Positions 31,814 to 43,400 of a stretch of DNA of 64,000 bases are shown piece by piece. Every line of letters starts with the position of its first letter. The first letter of the stretch is position 1. The stretch is from assembly GCA_021234155.1 (NCBI GenBank), contig JAJEKV010000062.1, positions 3,445,305 through 3,509,304 of the forward strand. Reading direction: 5' to 3'. This stretch comes from Isoetes taiwanensis. Taxonomy: Eukaryota > Streptophyta > Lycopodiopsida > Isoetales > Isoetaceae. Below the pieces are notes generated by a model. The model did not search any database and was not told the DNA's origin. It saw nothing but the letters and a program-made list of their open reading frames with translations. The position numbers and the translations under genes were made by a program.

Positions 31814-34333
31814 GTGGGGATACCATCGATAAGAATAAAAGAAGAGGATATCCATAAGACCGCTTTCAGAACGCGGTATGGTCATTTTGAGTTTATAGTA
31901 ATGCCCTTTGGACTATCGAACGCTCCAGCAACGTTTATGCGCCTCATGAACGACATCTTCAGAGACTTCTTGGATGAGTTTGTTATTGTCTTCTTCGACG
32001 ACATTCTAATCTACAGCAAGTCCCTCGAGGAGCATTGTCAGCATCTCAGGAAAGTGTTGGAGAAGTTGAGACGTCATCGGTTGTATGGGAAGCTCTCCAA
32101 ATGCCACTTTGCAACAGGCCGAGTGGAATATTTGGGGCATGTTGTAACATCCGAGGGAATTTCCACAGATCCATCTAAGATAGAGGCAATAGTTGATTGG
32201 CCAGCTCCAAGGAATGTGGCAGAAGTGAGAAGCTTTCTTGGGTTAGCGGGATATTACAGAAAGTTCGTGAAGGACTTTGCTAAGTGGGCGTCCCCTTTGT
32301 CGGACCTCACCAAGGCCAAGAAGATTAAGGATTGGACTAGTCATTGGTTAGAGAAAGTCCAAGCTTCCTTCGAGAAGCTTAAGGAGGCCTTAACAACAGC
32401 ACCAGTGCTTGTTCTCCCGGATCCGAGTAAAGATAAGTTGGTAGCAACAGATGCAAGTAAGATAGCAACAGGAGCAGTCTTGATGCAAGAAGGAAGGGTA
32501 GTCGCCTACGACTCGAAGAAGATGAACGACGCCGAGCAACGCTACCCAACCCATGATCAGGAGCTGCTAGCCATTGTCAGGGCATTAAGGATATGGAGGC
32601 ATTATTTGCTGGGGAGGAAGTTTCAGTTGGATACTGATCACCAGAGTCTGCAGTATCTTTTTACCCAGCCACTCCTCAATTTAAGGCAAAGGAGGTGGAT
32701 GGAATTTCTTGAGGAGTATGATTTTGATATTGTATATAAGCCCGGCAAGCTTAATGTTGTAGCAGATGCCCTCTCCAGGAGACCATTTCAGACAAGAACG
32801 CATTGTAATGCGATTTCCACTCTTTCGAGTGAGTTTGGCAAGAAGATTGGGGAGTCCTTGCCAACCGATGTGGACTTCAAGGAGGTGTGGGAAAGCCTCT
32901 CCAAGGAAGCCAGAACAGATAAAGAGCGGGAAGCCTTCAAGCATTATAAGAAGGAAGGCAACCTGTTGTATCACAAGCATAAGTTGTGTGTGCCCGAATC
33001 ATCAGGAGTAAGGAAGCTAATTCTTCATGACACACATAACAGCCCAATAGCAGGGCATGCTGGCTTCATGAAGACCTATTTCAAGATTCGAAGTAGTTAC
33101 TTCTGGCCAGGAATGAAGAGGCAGATAGCTGCATATATTCGGGATTGCCAGTTATGTCAGCAGACCAAAGCGGAGCAACTTCGGATTCCAGGTGCTTTAG
33201 AGCCATTGGGGGTGCCAAATGCGAAGTGGGAGGTCATAAGCATGGATTTCATTACAGGGCTCCCTAGAACTCTTCGAGGCAAGGATGCATTGATGGTTGT
33301 CGTGGACAAGTTATCTAAGATGGCACATTTTGTGCCTTGCAAGACTACTGACACCGCATTAGATACTGCCAAGTTATTTGTAAGGGAGATTTTTAGACTC
33401 CATGGCATGCCTCGGGAGATAATATCTGATAGAGATTCTAAGTTTATGAGTGCCTTTTGGCAGGATCTCTTTAGCACCATTCAGACGAAGCTCTCCATGA
33501 GCACGGCATATCATCCCCAAACAGATGGCCAGACGGAGAGGACGAATCGGATCATTGAAGACATGCTTCGAAGCTATGTGTGGAACAAGCAGTCCAAGTG
33601 GGATGAGTACATCCACTTGGTGGAATTCGCCTACAATAGTGCCAAGCAAGAGTCATCTCAGATGTCTCCGTTTATGGTAAATTACGGGTACCAGTGCTTA
33701 ACCCCGGATACCTGGCACAATCCTGTGTCGAAGGTGGAAGTATCCCAGCAGATGTTAGGGGATATGCAGCAGCTAGTGGAAGAAGTAAGGGGTTACTTAT
33801 TGGCAGCAAGAAGTCGGCAGAAGAGTGTAGCCGACAAGCACAGGACCGTAAGAGAGTTCAAGGTAGGCGATAGCGTTTGGTTGAAGATCAAGGTGAAGCA
33901 AGCCAAGCTTCGGATTGGGAGTTGTAAGAAGCTTGCCCCTAGGTGGGCTGGTCCGTTCAAGATTTTGGAGAGAGTGGGCTCTCAAGCCTACAAGTTGGAT
34001 CTTCCGGCCCATCTCAAAGTTCACAAGGTCTTCCACGTAAGTTTATTAAAAAGGCACAATCCTAACCCTGAGGAGGTTTTGGATACTCCAACCTTGTTGG
34101 AAATGACGGAGGAGCAAGTAGAAATAGTGCCTGAATTACTTCTTGATAAGTCATTCAAGAAGACTAGGAGGTCTCAGTTCCTCCAATATTTGGTTAAGTG
34201 GAAGCACTTGCCCGTGGAAGATGCGACATGGGTATTGAAGCAAGATTTGGAGAAGCAATACCCAGAGTTTATGAAGGAGTTTGATGGGCGAGTCGTCTCC
34301 GACTTGGTCGACCCCGACTTGCCAGGTGGTTAG
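31814..34333 (+). CDS. Gypsy pol: RT, RNase H, integrase, chromodomain
   Basis: An 839-codon open frame. [19 protein letters not shown] (30-46) and the catalytic FFDDILIYS (60-68). RNase H: the acidic residues in [24 protein letters not shown] and LDTDHQSL. Integrase: zinc-binding HHCC ([14 protein letters not shown] then CQLCQQTK) and catalytic motifs [20 protein letters not shown] and [21 protein letters not shown]-like part ([13 protein letters not shown]) follows. The C-terminus [17 protein letters not shown] is a chromodomain, which in chromoviruses steers integration to marked chromatin. The given first codon is not an ATG in context; the true polyprotein would start upstream but is broken there. 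All visible catalytic residues are present. Confidence 0.92.
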   Translation: MGIPSIRIKEEDIHKTAFRTRYGHFEFIVMPFGLSNAPATFMRLMNDIFRDFLDEFVIVFFDDILIYSKSLEEHCQHLRKVLEKLRRHRLYGKLSKCHFATGRVEYLGHVVTSEGISTDPSKIEAIVDWPAPRNVAEVRSFLGLAGYYRKFVKDFAKWASPLSDLTKAKKIKDWTSHWLEKVQASFEKLKEALTTAPVLVLPDPSKDKLVATDASKIATGAVLMQEGRVVAYDSKKMNDAEQRYPTHDQELLAIVRALRIWRHYLLGRKFQLDTDHQSLQYLFTQPLLNLRQRRWMEFLEEYDFDIVYKPGKLNVVADALSRRPFQTRTHCNAISTLSSEFGKKIGESLPTDVDFKEVWESLSKEARTDKEREAFKHYKKEGNLLYHKHKLCVPESSGVRKLILHDTHNSPIAGHAGFMKTYFKIRSSYFWPGMKRQIAAYIRDCQLCQQTKAEQLRIPGALEPLGVPNAKWEVISMDFITGLPRTLRGKDALMVVVDKLSKMAHFVPCKTTDTALDTAKLFVREIFRLHGMPREIISDRDSKFMSAFWQDLFSTIQTKLSMSTAYHPQTDGQTERTNRIIEDMLRSYVWNKQSKWDEYIHLVEFAYNSAKQESSQMSPFMVNYGYQCLTPDTWHNPVSKVEVSQQMLGDMQQLVEEVRGYLLAARSRQKSVADKHRTVREFKVGDSVWLKIKVKQAKLRIGSCKKLAPRWAGPFKILERVGSQAYKLDLPAHLKVHKVFHVSLLKRHNPNPEEVLDTPTLLEMTEEQVEIVPELLLDKSFKKTRRSQFLQYLVKWKHLPVEDATWVLKQDLEKQYPEFMKEFDGRVVSDLVDPDLPGG

Positions 34334-34360
34334 CTAGTATGTTGTTAGTTAGCCTTAAGC

Positions 34361-34843
34361 CTGGCGCATGCATTCTAGTTAATAGGGTGCATGTGCCAGA
34401 ACCTTGGATCGTGTGGGCGATGATGGGATACGCCTTTAGGGCATTCTCTAGGCCACACGCACCAAGAGGTGCACATGACCATTAGGGTCATGTGAGTGAG
34501 GAATGAGGCATGGTGGGCGATGATGGGACATCGATCGGATGATCTCTATGCCACGATGCGGGGTACGCACACCTGGCCGTAGGAGGGTCATGGTGAAGGT
34601 TAAAGTGATCATGCGCGATGATGGGATCGTGAGACGTTCCCTAGCTTCAAACCCGTGGGGCATGATGCACTAGGGGTACTTGGCACCGGGTAACCGAGTA
34701 CAAGGTAGCACTCGATCATGGGCGATGATGGGAGCATCTTAAATGATCCTTAAGCTCAAATCCGAAAGGGCCATGATCTTGGGCAAGGTAGTAGGACAAC
34801 CTTGAGTCAAGAGTTCGACTCAAGGAGGTAAGGGGGTGGTCCC
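34361..34843 (+). other. Array of stem-loops between pol and 3' LTR
   Basis: At least eight inverted repeats follow each other. Four long-loop stems hold the motif GGGCGATGATGGGA (34415, 34515, 34613 as GCGCGATGATGGGA, 34720), about 100 bp apart: 34410-34416/34453-34459, 34508-34516/34551-34559, 34605-34614/34660-34670 and 34714-34721/34771-34778. Short hairpins alternate with them: 34361-34372/34388-34399, 34472-34480/34486-34494, 34676-34683/34694-34701 and 34800-34808/34817-34825. Arm sequences differ from unit to unit while pairing is kept. Confidence 0.75.
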
Positions 34844-35180
34844 CTAAAACCACAAATTATTAACTAAACTAATGTAATGTGCTCCTTTTGCAGGCAAGTA
34901 GAAGGTGGACTTCAACTAGGAGCGCATTACGAGAAGATATGGGGAGCCATAATTTAGATTATGAACCCTAATAACTCTTACAATAATGTTTTGAATTATC
35001 GTAAGAAATAACCGTGTTAAGGCTATATAATTTTGTATAAGTACAAATATAGCCTAAATTTTGACTTGAACTAATAAAACTTGATTACTATAATAAACTA
35101 AAGGTTATGACATGTTGTTGTTGCTTCAGGGGGCATAAGGTGGGTTCGTCACCTTAGCGCAATCTTTGAGGACGAAAGCA
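34844..35180 (+). other. Non-coding segment before the 3' LTR, intron-like
   Basis: AT-rich, with acceptor-like CTTTTGCAG near 34894 and GTTGCTTCAG near 35130. No ORF. It probably belongs to the 3' untranslated part of the element. Confidence 0.4.
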
Positions 35181-35194
35181 TTGGGGGGGGAGAA
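35181..35194 (+). other. Polypurine tract
   Basis: TTGGGGGGGGAGAA directly precedes the TGTGACGG LTR start and would prime plus-strand DNA synthesis. Confidence 0.75.
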
Positions 35195-36829
35195 TGTGAC
35201 GGTCCGGGAAATATCGCCATAAATACGTATATTCTCGGATCGTCACCATACAAGTCTATCTTCATAGCCTTGTATACCATAGATTGTGGCACTAGGGGCA
35301 TGGCCAAGTTATTCTCATAACTTAGCCAACCATAGGTTAGACCATTATCCACGTGGCCTCAACCTATTGGGCACTGCCACCACACGGGGACTCACCCAAT
35401 TGGTGCCACGTGGCATCCTAGGTGGACCCTAACTTATTTAGGCCTAAACCCTAACCCTAGGCCTCTTTTCCAGCCCTAACACCCAGAGACTCACCTACTC
35501 GTTCGAAACCCCGTTTCGAACATCGTTTGCTGTGGCATAGACTGGTGCAGCAGCCCCAGCAGGGTAGACTCGTTCTTGGAGCAAGACCAGCATCGCGAGA
35601 GTCGGAGACCATGGAGGCAATACCGGATCTGGAGGGAGAGCTTGAGAGCGGTATGTAGGATAGTAGTTGTGATAGCTCATCCGGAATTAGCATTCCAATT
35701 GGTGCTAGTATCTTGTATCTAGAGTAGAGCCATCCTAGAACCGTATTTAACATCTTGAACCCTAATCAACGAACCCTAACCATTAGTTAGATTGTATGAT
35801 TAGGTTAAGATGTTCTTCTTATGATTATTCTCATGATATGATGATTATGTGATGATGGTTGATCATGTTTGCTCCTCTTGTATTGGGAAGGGGGGTAGAG
35901 ACCTAGAGCCATATGTAGTATGTTCCTAGAGTAGATCCCTTAGTTCCTATTAGTTGCGGCACGTGCATAGGAGCCCACCGGGCTATCGAGGCTATGACAT
36001 GACTCAGCACCATACGGGGGGGGCCGGAGGGAATGTGGAGGGAGAATCCCTGCCAAAGTGGGGGCCGGGGGATCCCATAGTGAGCTAGGCTTATGGTGGG
36101 TCACGCCCGTGTGGGGCGAGCATGGGTCCGACACCTCCACGGGCAGCGGTGTGCCTCTGCCTCGGGAGCTGCAAGTGTTGGCTTGGCTCTCGTTTTGGGG
36201 GTTAAGTCGGGTGCGAATCGTGTGTCGCCACGCGATTCTCTAGCCACCCACGGAACCTCTAGACCACAGGAAGGGGAGATGCAACCCTTCTGCCTCATCG
36301 GACCCGGGGAGATGCAACCTAGAGTAGTCCCGATGGGTGATGCCATGGGATTATTATCCGGAAGGCTAGAGTCATGCGAGCCTGATTTAGCCCATCTGCA
36401 AAGTATGCACAGGAGGGGTGGATGGAGTGGTCAACCCTAGCCATTGTTCTATGCCAGCCCTCGTCATTGCCATGACTCGGTCTGCTCTATCCTGAGGCCT
36501 AGCCGGTCAGTCATCCTCCTTACGAGTCTGAGCCGGGGTAGGAGCTCTCATGTTTTACGGTTTGTGTTTATCATCTTTGTATTGGTATATGGGTGATGCA
36601 CTACCCTTCGAGGTAGTATTTGTATATGTTTGATGCTAGTTCTGACGTGTTATCGCGTCCGCTGTTATAGGAGCCCATAGGGGAAGGGCGCGCAAGACAC
36701 CTTCGTATTCCCTCCCCGCACTAGGGATCACCTCAGAGTGCGGGGTAGACGAAGGGCCCGTGCGGTTGTTGAGCCGGACGGGGGATTTCCTGCCGAGTGT
36801 ACGGCTGGGCGCCGTATGTTTAGCAGAAA
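35195..36829 (+). repeat. 3' LTR, inner copy
   Basis: It runs from TGTGACGG to GTTTAGCAGAAA, lacks the last GGAGCGTCACA of the outer copy, and directly abuts the next LTR. It contains a telo-box, TAAACCCTAACCCTAGG, near 35450. Short frames inside are not conserved between copies and are not genes. Confidence 0.85.
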
Positions 36830-38464
36830 TGTGACGGTCCAGGGGAATATACGCCATAAATACGTATATTCCTGGATCCGTCACCATACAAGTCTATCTT
36901 CATAGCCTTGTATACCATAGATTGTGGCACTAGGGGGCATGGCCAAGTTATTCTCATAACTTAGCCAACCATAGGTTAGACCATTATCCACGTGGCCTCA
37001 ACCTATTGGGCACCCGCCACACAGGACTCACCCAATTGGTGCCACGTGGCATCCTAGGTGGACCTAACTTATTTAGGCCTAAACCCTAACCCTAGACCTC
37101 TTTTCCAGCCCTAACACCCAGAGACTCACCTACTCGTTCGAAACCCCGTTTCGAACATCGTTTGGTGCAGCAGCCCCAGCAGGGTAGACTCGTTCTTGGA
37201 GCAAGACCAGCATCGCGAGAGTCGGAGACCATGGAGGCACACGGATCTGGAGGGAGAGCTTCAGGAGCAGGTATGTAGGATAGTAGTTGTGATAGCTCAT
37301 CTGGAATTAGCATTCCAGCTGTGCTAGTATCTTGTATCTAGAGTAGAGCCATCCTAGAACCCGTATTTAACATCTTGAACCCTAATCAACGAACCCTAAC
37401 CATTAGTTAGATTGTATGATTAGGTTAAGATGTTCTTCTTATGATTATTCTCATGATATGATGATTATGTGATGATGGTTGATCATGTTTGCTCCTCTTG
37501 TATTGGGAAGGGGGGTAGAGACCTAGGGCCATATGTAGTATGTTCCTAGAGTAGATCCCTTAGTTCCTATTAGTTGCTGGGCTGTGCATAGGAGCCCACC
37601 GGGCTATCGAGGCTATGACATGACTCAAGCACCATACAAGCGGGCCGAGGAAATGTGGAGGAGGATCCCTGCCGAAAGTGGGGGCTTGAGGGGGATCCCA
37701 TAGTGAGCTAGGCTTATGGTCGGTCACTTCGTGTGGGCCGAGCATGGGTCCGACACCTCCCCGGGGCACCCGGTGTCGCCCCCCGCCTCTCGAGGCTGCA
37801 AGTGTTGGCTTGGCTCTCGTTTTGGGGGGTTAAGTCGGGTACGAATCGTGTGTCGCCACGATTCTCTAGCCACCCACGGAACCTCTAGACCCTGGGAAGG
37901 GGAGATGCAACCCTTCCTGCCTCATCGGACCAGGGAGATGCAACCTGGAGTAGTCCTGATGGGTGATGCCATGGGATTGCGTATCCGGAAGGCTAGAGTC
38001 ATGCCAGAGCCTGATTTAGCCCATCGCAAAGTATGCCGGGAGGGGCGGATGGAGTGGTCAACCCTAGCCATTGTTCTATGCCAGCCCCTCGTCATTGCCA
38101 TGACTTCGGTGCGCTCTATCACGAGGCCCTGGCGGGCGGTCATCCTCCCACGAGTGCGAGGCGGGTAGGAGCTCTCATGTTTTACGGTTTGTGTTTATCA
38201 TCTTTGTATTGGTATATGGGTGATGCACTACCCTTCGAGGTAGTATTTGTATATGTTTGATGCTAGTTCTAACGTGTTATCGCTTCCGCTGTTATAGGAG
38301 CCCATAGGGGAAGGGCGCGCAAGACGCCTTCGTATTCCCTCCCCGCACTAGGGATCACCTCAGAGTGCGGGGTAGACGAAGGGCCCGTGCGGTTGTTGAG
38401 CCGGACGGGGGATTTCCTGCCGAGTGTACGGCTGGGCGCCGTATGTTTAGCAGGGAGCGTCACA
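36830..38464 (+). repeat. 3' LTR, outer tandem copy
   Basis: It runs from TGTGACGGTCCAGG to AGCGTCACA, followed by the target duplication. It is alignable to the inner copy along its whole length with scattered indels. The telo-box TAAACCCTAACCCTAG is near 37080. Its first 91 bases match the 5' stub at 25468 better than the inner copy does. Confidence 0.85.
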
Positions 38465-38820
38465 GATCTCAACAAGGCAGACAACATGGAGGATGGCATG
38501 GAATTCACATACAACAATAAGATGGCAAGCAGATCTGAAGAAGCCACCATGGAGAAAGCAAACATGAAGGGATGTCCAACAAAGATTTGATCCAGAATTG
38601 TAAATGGGTGTTGTGCAGATAGTATTAAATCTATTTGTAACTAGTAGATCTAGCAATTCATGAGCAAAAATTCTGCTGATGCATGGGCTTAAATTAGGAA
38701 TATAGAAAACTAGCACAGGGCATGCTAGAAAATAAAACAGATGCCAATGAGCATAGGAAGTAGTTAAGTAAGTGAATTTGGTGGCCGCTAAGGCCATTAT
38801 AAATTGGATAGTAGACTCTA
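38465..38820. other. Right flank of the gypsy insertion
   Basis: It starts with the target duplication GATCT (38465-38469). An open frame ending at 38590 (NKADNMEDGMEFTYNNKMA and onward) is short and hydrophilic and lines up with the left-flank reading near 25400-25462. No family is recognised. Confidence 0.4.
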
Positions 38821-38823
38821 TGA

Positions 38824-39230
38824 ATAATTGAAGGCAAATACTTGAAGGCATGCCTACCAAGGTTCCAAAGCAGGTTGCTATCTAGATACAGAACAGGTTC
38901 CCATAAACTGGCAGTAGAAACAGGCAGATGGTCAAAAACCCCAATAGAAGGCCGGGTTTGTCAATCATGCAAAACAGGAGACATTGAAGATGAACAACAT
39001 GTTTTCCTACATTGTCCAGAGTATGTACATATCCGACATGTTTTCGGTATTCAAGTGGTCGATCTTTACTCATTATTTTCTCTTCCACCACTGACATTAG
39101 GACCATATATAAAGGCGGTGGATGCACACCGTTCCTTGTTACAAAAGCTGTAAAAATATTGTTTCATGTGCTCCATGGTCTCTCGAGGCCCAAGAGAGCA
39201 ATAGATATAAATTAAATTAAATTAAATTAA
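38824..39230 (+). mobile_element. LINE 3' end, fragment 1
   Basis: The frame to 39153 reads LLSRYRTGSHKLAVETGRW, CQSCKTGDIEDEQHVFLHCP and EYVHIRHVF, the C-terminal Cys/His zinc-binding domain of a non-LTR reverse transcriptase ORF. The stop is followed by a short hairpin (CTCTCGAGGCCCAAGAGAG) and an (AAATT)n tail to 39230. It is 5'-truncated, as is usual for LINE copies. Confidence 0.75.
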
Positions 39231-40445
39231 TTCAAATGTGAGTAATTTGGCATTATTGCATGAATGCAGGCATGGTGATGGGGATGACCTCAAAGAAATT
39301 TATGACACCTGCTAGTAGCTTAGGCTCTTACCCATTTGCATGGCTAACTGTCCTTTGAATTTACTGCAGGTAACATATTTCTTTGCTCCTTGTTTCGTAT
39401 TATTTTATGGATCTAAAACTTGAAGCTAAATTCTGGATTGATAAAGCAACAATAAATGGCATTGGTTTGAGTAAACTGGCAATAAACTTGTAAGACAGTA
39501 GGGGCATACTGGTGTATTTCCGGGGAAACATTTGAGCAATCCGGGGGAAGTGCTATCGAGACTTTGGTTTATCTAGGCACGTGCTTCGTGAGATGGCTCA
39601 TGCATGTTTGTTGCCCGGAGTAACAAAATCTAGTTGGTAAAGAAGAAAAAATTCGGAAAGATTGGATATGAATGCAATTGAGACGTAATAGGCGATATTC
39701 TCTTTAAATTTCAGTAGTTACACAATGGAACACATGTAAGTTGATGTTTACTTTATTATAATAGTAACTGATAATAATTGATAAGGAAATATGTAATTAT
39801 GTTTTTTAGACAATGGTAGTTTCTACCTTAATAAATATACATGAGGATTTTTAAATTGTAGTGACTGTATGTACTATGGATATCAAGTCTTGACCTAACC
39901 ATAAGACTACTTGATTATGTTTATGACTGCAAATTGAATTTGTTTGTTACCTTCTAAGGTTTCAGGCAAATTGTAGTCTGTTCTAGTTAACCGGAGCAGA
40001 TTAGTTTTTTTTTTTTTAGATCATTATGCAATAATAAAGGTAAATAACCAGTTGCTTATTTATTGGCTATGGTTGCTAAAAATAAATGAGCTTGGAACAT
40101 GCATTTAAAGACTTGAGTATGGAAAGGCCTAATATGGCATAGTTTAAGTGGATTCCATTAAACAAAATTTGGCAAAAACCTCATCTGATAAATATTAAAG
40201 AAATATGAAAAGTCGGACATCGTTTAATTCTTGTCTAAGGCATTAATTTAGAAATATTGCCCATGATTTCTGGCAGACGTGACCTTAGGTATGAGCACAA
40301 TCGTGATCTTAGGGGTTTTGCTCAAAGCAAAGTGTGATGGTCTTGTCTAGTCAGGATCGCAGCAGGATCTTGGAGACTTTATATTCATAGCGTGTCATTT
40401 TATTTGTTTATTGTATGTACTTGAAATGATCCCTCAACAAACAAG
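39231..40445. other. No gene visible
   Basis: AT-rich, with many short T runs and no open frame above background. It could be intronic or intergenic. Confidence 0.4.
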
Positions 40446-43400
40446 TTTTTTTTTAAGGATTTGAGCCTTCATTATCCAGAGAATGGGGACTAAAAACTCA
40501 GTGGAGAGAATGTCCACCAAAGCAAATCCACCCAACTCAAATACAACATCTAAACAGTATGAAGAGCAAGCGAAATCTTATGAGTAAGTGTGAATCTGAA
40601 GATAGTGCTCCCAAATATGGCTCTTTACCTCATTAGCAATTGATGAGCACTTGAATGCTTTGACAAGGCATCGGGAAGGACCTGTGCAATTGAACAAGCA
40701 AGACCCTTGAATATGAGAAGATTCTTCCTTTTCCAAATGGACTAGATGATCTATGCTGAAGCCAAATGGAACACCCTTTTTTCTCAATTTTCCCAACCAT
40801 TTAGATAAACTGCTAATAACACCTACTGGCTATTCAAATTGCAATGAAAGAGGCCTTGAAGCCATAACCAAGCATGCCTGACATGTCTACACAGGAAGAA
40901 GCAATGCTCAATTGTCTCGTCCCTCTGTGCACATAGGGGACAAAGTGCAAATACCTCTGGACTGAAATTTGTGCACCAGAATATTAATGCACAGACAACG
41001 ATGAATGACTTGCCACCATAAAACAGATACTTTGGGATGGAGCAATTTATCCCATACCCACTTCCATACTGCTTTTTGCTGGTCCCCAGGAATGACCAAA
41101 GGCCACTTGGATGGAGGCGGGAAGACGTCCGCAACAAGCAAGACCTTGTACATGGAATTCACCAACTTATCTGCTTTGACATGCTCATGAACTACCCAAG
41201 GCGTGGGGTCGCTATTGGAGGAAGAATTGAAGACACCTTTTGCCAAATAGCCCGATCCCACCTTAAAAGGAGGAACTTAGCTTTAAACTTTCCCATGTCA
41301 GCAAAACTGCCTTTGATTATTATACCAATCAGCTATCATATACACACCTGCTGATCTCCATCGACACTGCGTCAATGGGTGGGCTGAAGATACCAGAAGA
41401 CCACCGTCCAATGGAATTCACCAACAACTTGCAGTAGTGCTAGTGTGCCAACGCAAGATGGTGGAAATGAAACAGAGATTGTACATTCTCCTACACAACT
41501 AGCAATCCTCTAAATGGAGAAGCATTAGGGTATGCGGTCAGTGGATAAAACAGATCCCAGGGGAAAAGTGGTCTAACAGATGGAGACCCAAAAGAAATGC
41601 ATATTTGCAAAGACTGATAAACAAGACGGGAACTCGGGGACTCGTCCACATTATTCAAAATTCTCCAAATAAACTTAGAAATTACCAATTTGTTCTGCAA
41701 AAGAAGATTGATCATCCCAAGACCGCCAAAAATGCTTTGGCAACACGTACTTTTTCCAACTGACTTTAACAGCAGCACCCTCCTCTGTTCCCTCCCAAAC
41801 GAAGTTCCTGACAATCCTAATAATAAGTTGTACTTTTGATTGTGGAGCCAACATGAATGAAGCCATATACACATGGGTGCTATTAAGAACTGACTTAACC
41901 ACAACAATTCGTCCTGCCATGGAAAGCTTAGTTGTGGACCACTGAATTAAGGTGTTTTTCTATAGGAACTTGAGTCTGTTGTGTCTTTTCGCCCTTAACC
42001 ACTGCCTCGCATCTCCTGATAAGATATGAATACCTACAGGGATACCAAGAAGTTTGGGTTTCTTTACCATGGGGAAGAATCTTCCATGGATAGGCAGTTA
42101 CACATGGTGGAAATGGAGAGTCCAATGCCCATAGTGCAGTGCACTTCTGTCCCACAAAATAATAATAATAATAATAATAATATATTAGATCATGCTTCGT
42201 GAAGCCCTTAAGGGCAAGAAGCAGCAATTACAGATGTTTTCCAAAAGGAAAATCTATACCTCACACATAACATTTTAACAACAAGGATCTATGTTGTTCA
42301 ACTTCTAGAAAATATCTACCCAAGGAATTTGAATCTATCTGTAAAAGTGTATAGAAATCTGAAGTACCTATCTGATATCTATCCCGAATTTCCGAATATC
42401 TCGGGCATCTTAAGAAGGTATGTGCTTCATCTTCAACTTGATGTTCATCACATAATGTGCACAAACGTTCCAGTCTAGGAGTACCATTCCAACGGCCAAC
42501 CTCCACATGTAAGCGATGTGAGCTTGTTCTGTACCTTGCTATTGTCCTTCTTATCCATAGTGAATGTGACTTACGCAGGTAATCTTGGTCAGCAAATACA
42601 AGCATGAGATTTACCTCTCGCTTATAAAATTCCATCCTTGACCCCTTCGTCTCCCAAAGCCTCTCCATAACTTTCCCTTGGACTAGATCCCTAATCCCCT
42701 CATCTGTATCCGGCCAATCCTGTTCTTCAATCCCCCATCGTTGAAACCACTGAATAACTTCCCGCATCCAGCCATTATCCTGAGTTATTTCAGTAGCTAC
42801 TACTGGCAGCCTGGATCTGTCAAGTGTTCTGACTCGGGTGATATAGGCTAGGGAAAAAAATCCAACAAGGAAATGACATTCTGCAAATTTTGCTCATCTG
42901 CGCGCAAAAAATAGAAAGTGTCATCCGTATATTGATTACATATCTCCTGCGACCCATTGTTCATAGGAAGTCCATGCAAAATTCCTTGAGCGGCAAGAGA
43001 GAAGACCTGGGCAAGGACCTCTGCCACAACTATAAATAACGATGAAGCTAATGGGAAGCCCTGACGGATGCCACGATCCACCTGAAAGAATGCTGAGGGC
43101 TCCCCTTGGAAGAGAATAGAAGAGCGAGCAGAATAATTAAGCCTCATGACATCATCTATGAATTGGGCATAAAACCAAAGCGTAAGAGACATTTCTCTAA
43201 GAAGGTCCAGTCAACACTGTCGTACGCTTTTGCAAAGTCCAGCTTCAAATATACAATTTTATGGCCCTGAAGTCGAGCTCAATAAATACCTTCATAAGTA
43301 GCAGCAACATTGTTCAATGTGCATCATCTTGGCAGAAATCCTGACTGTGTAGAGGATATTGAATCAGCAAGAATATTTCGAAGCTTTTGTGCATAAGCTT

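Larger units (their letters stand above)
25468..38464 (+). mobile_element. Ty3/gypsy chromovirus-type LTR retrotransposon, 13.0 kb
   Basis: The ends are TGTGACG at 25468 and CGTCACA at 38464, a perfect 7-bp inverted repeat, flanked by the 5-bp duplication GATCT. The order is: 5' LTR stub, H3-like pseudogene, leader with two 72-bp cruciform repeats, gag-like frames, protease, RT, RNase H, integrase, chromodomain, stem-loop array, polypurine tract, and two 1635-bp LTRs in tandem. Protease-RT-RNase H-integrase order and the chromodomain place it with chromoviruses. Gag and the first RT motifs are broken, so it could move only with help. A second TSD-consistent explanation for the chimeric 5' side was not found. 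Confidence 0.8.

Noticed and set aside
34415-34733. Regularly spaced GGGCGATGATGGGA copies resembling a CRISPR array
   Set aside because: Spacing is about 100 bp, the units are imperfect, the spacers pair into stems, and the context is a plant retrotransposon.
35457-38143. Several 60-150-codon ORFs inside the tandem LTRs
   Set aside because: They are not conserved between the two LTR copies, where indels shift them, so they are chance frames.
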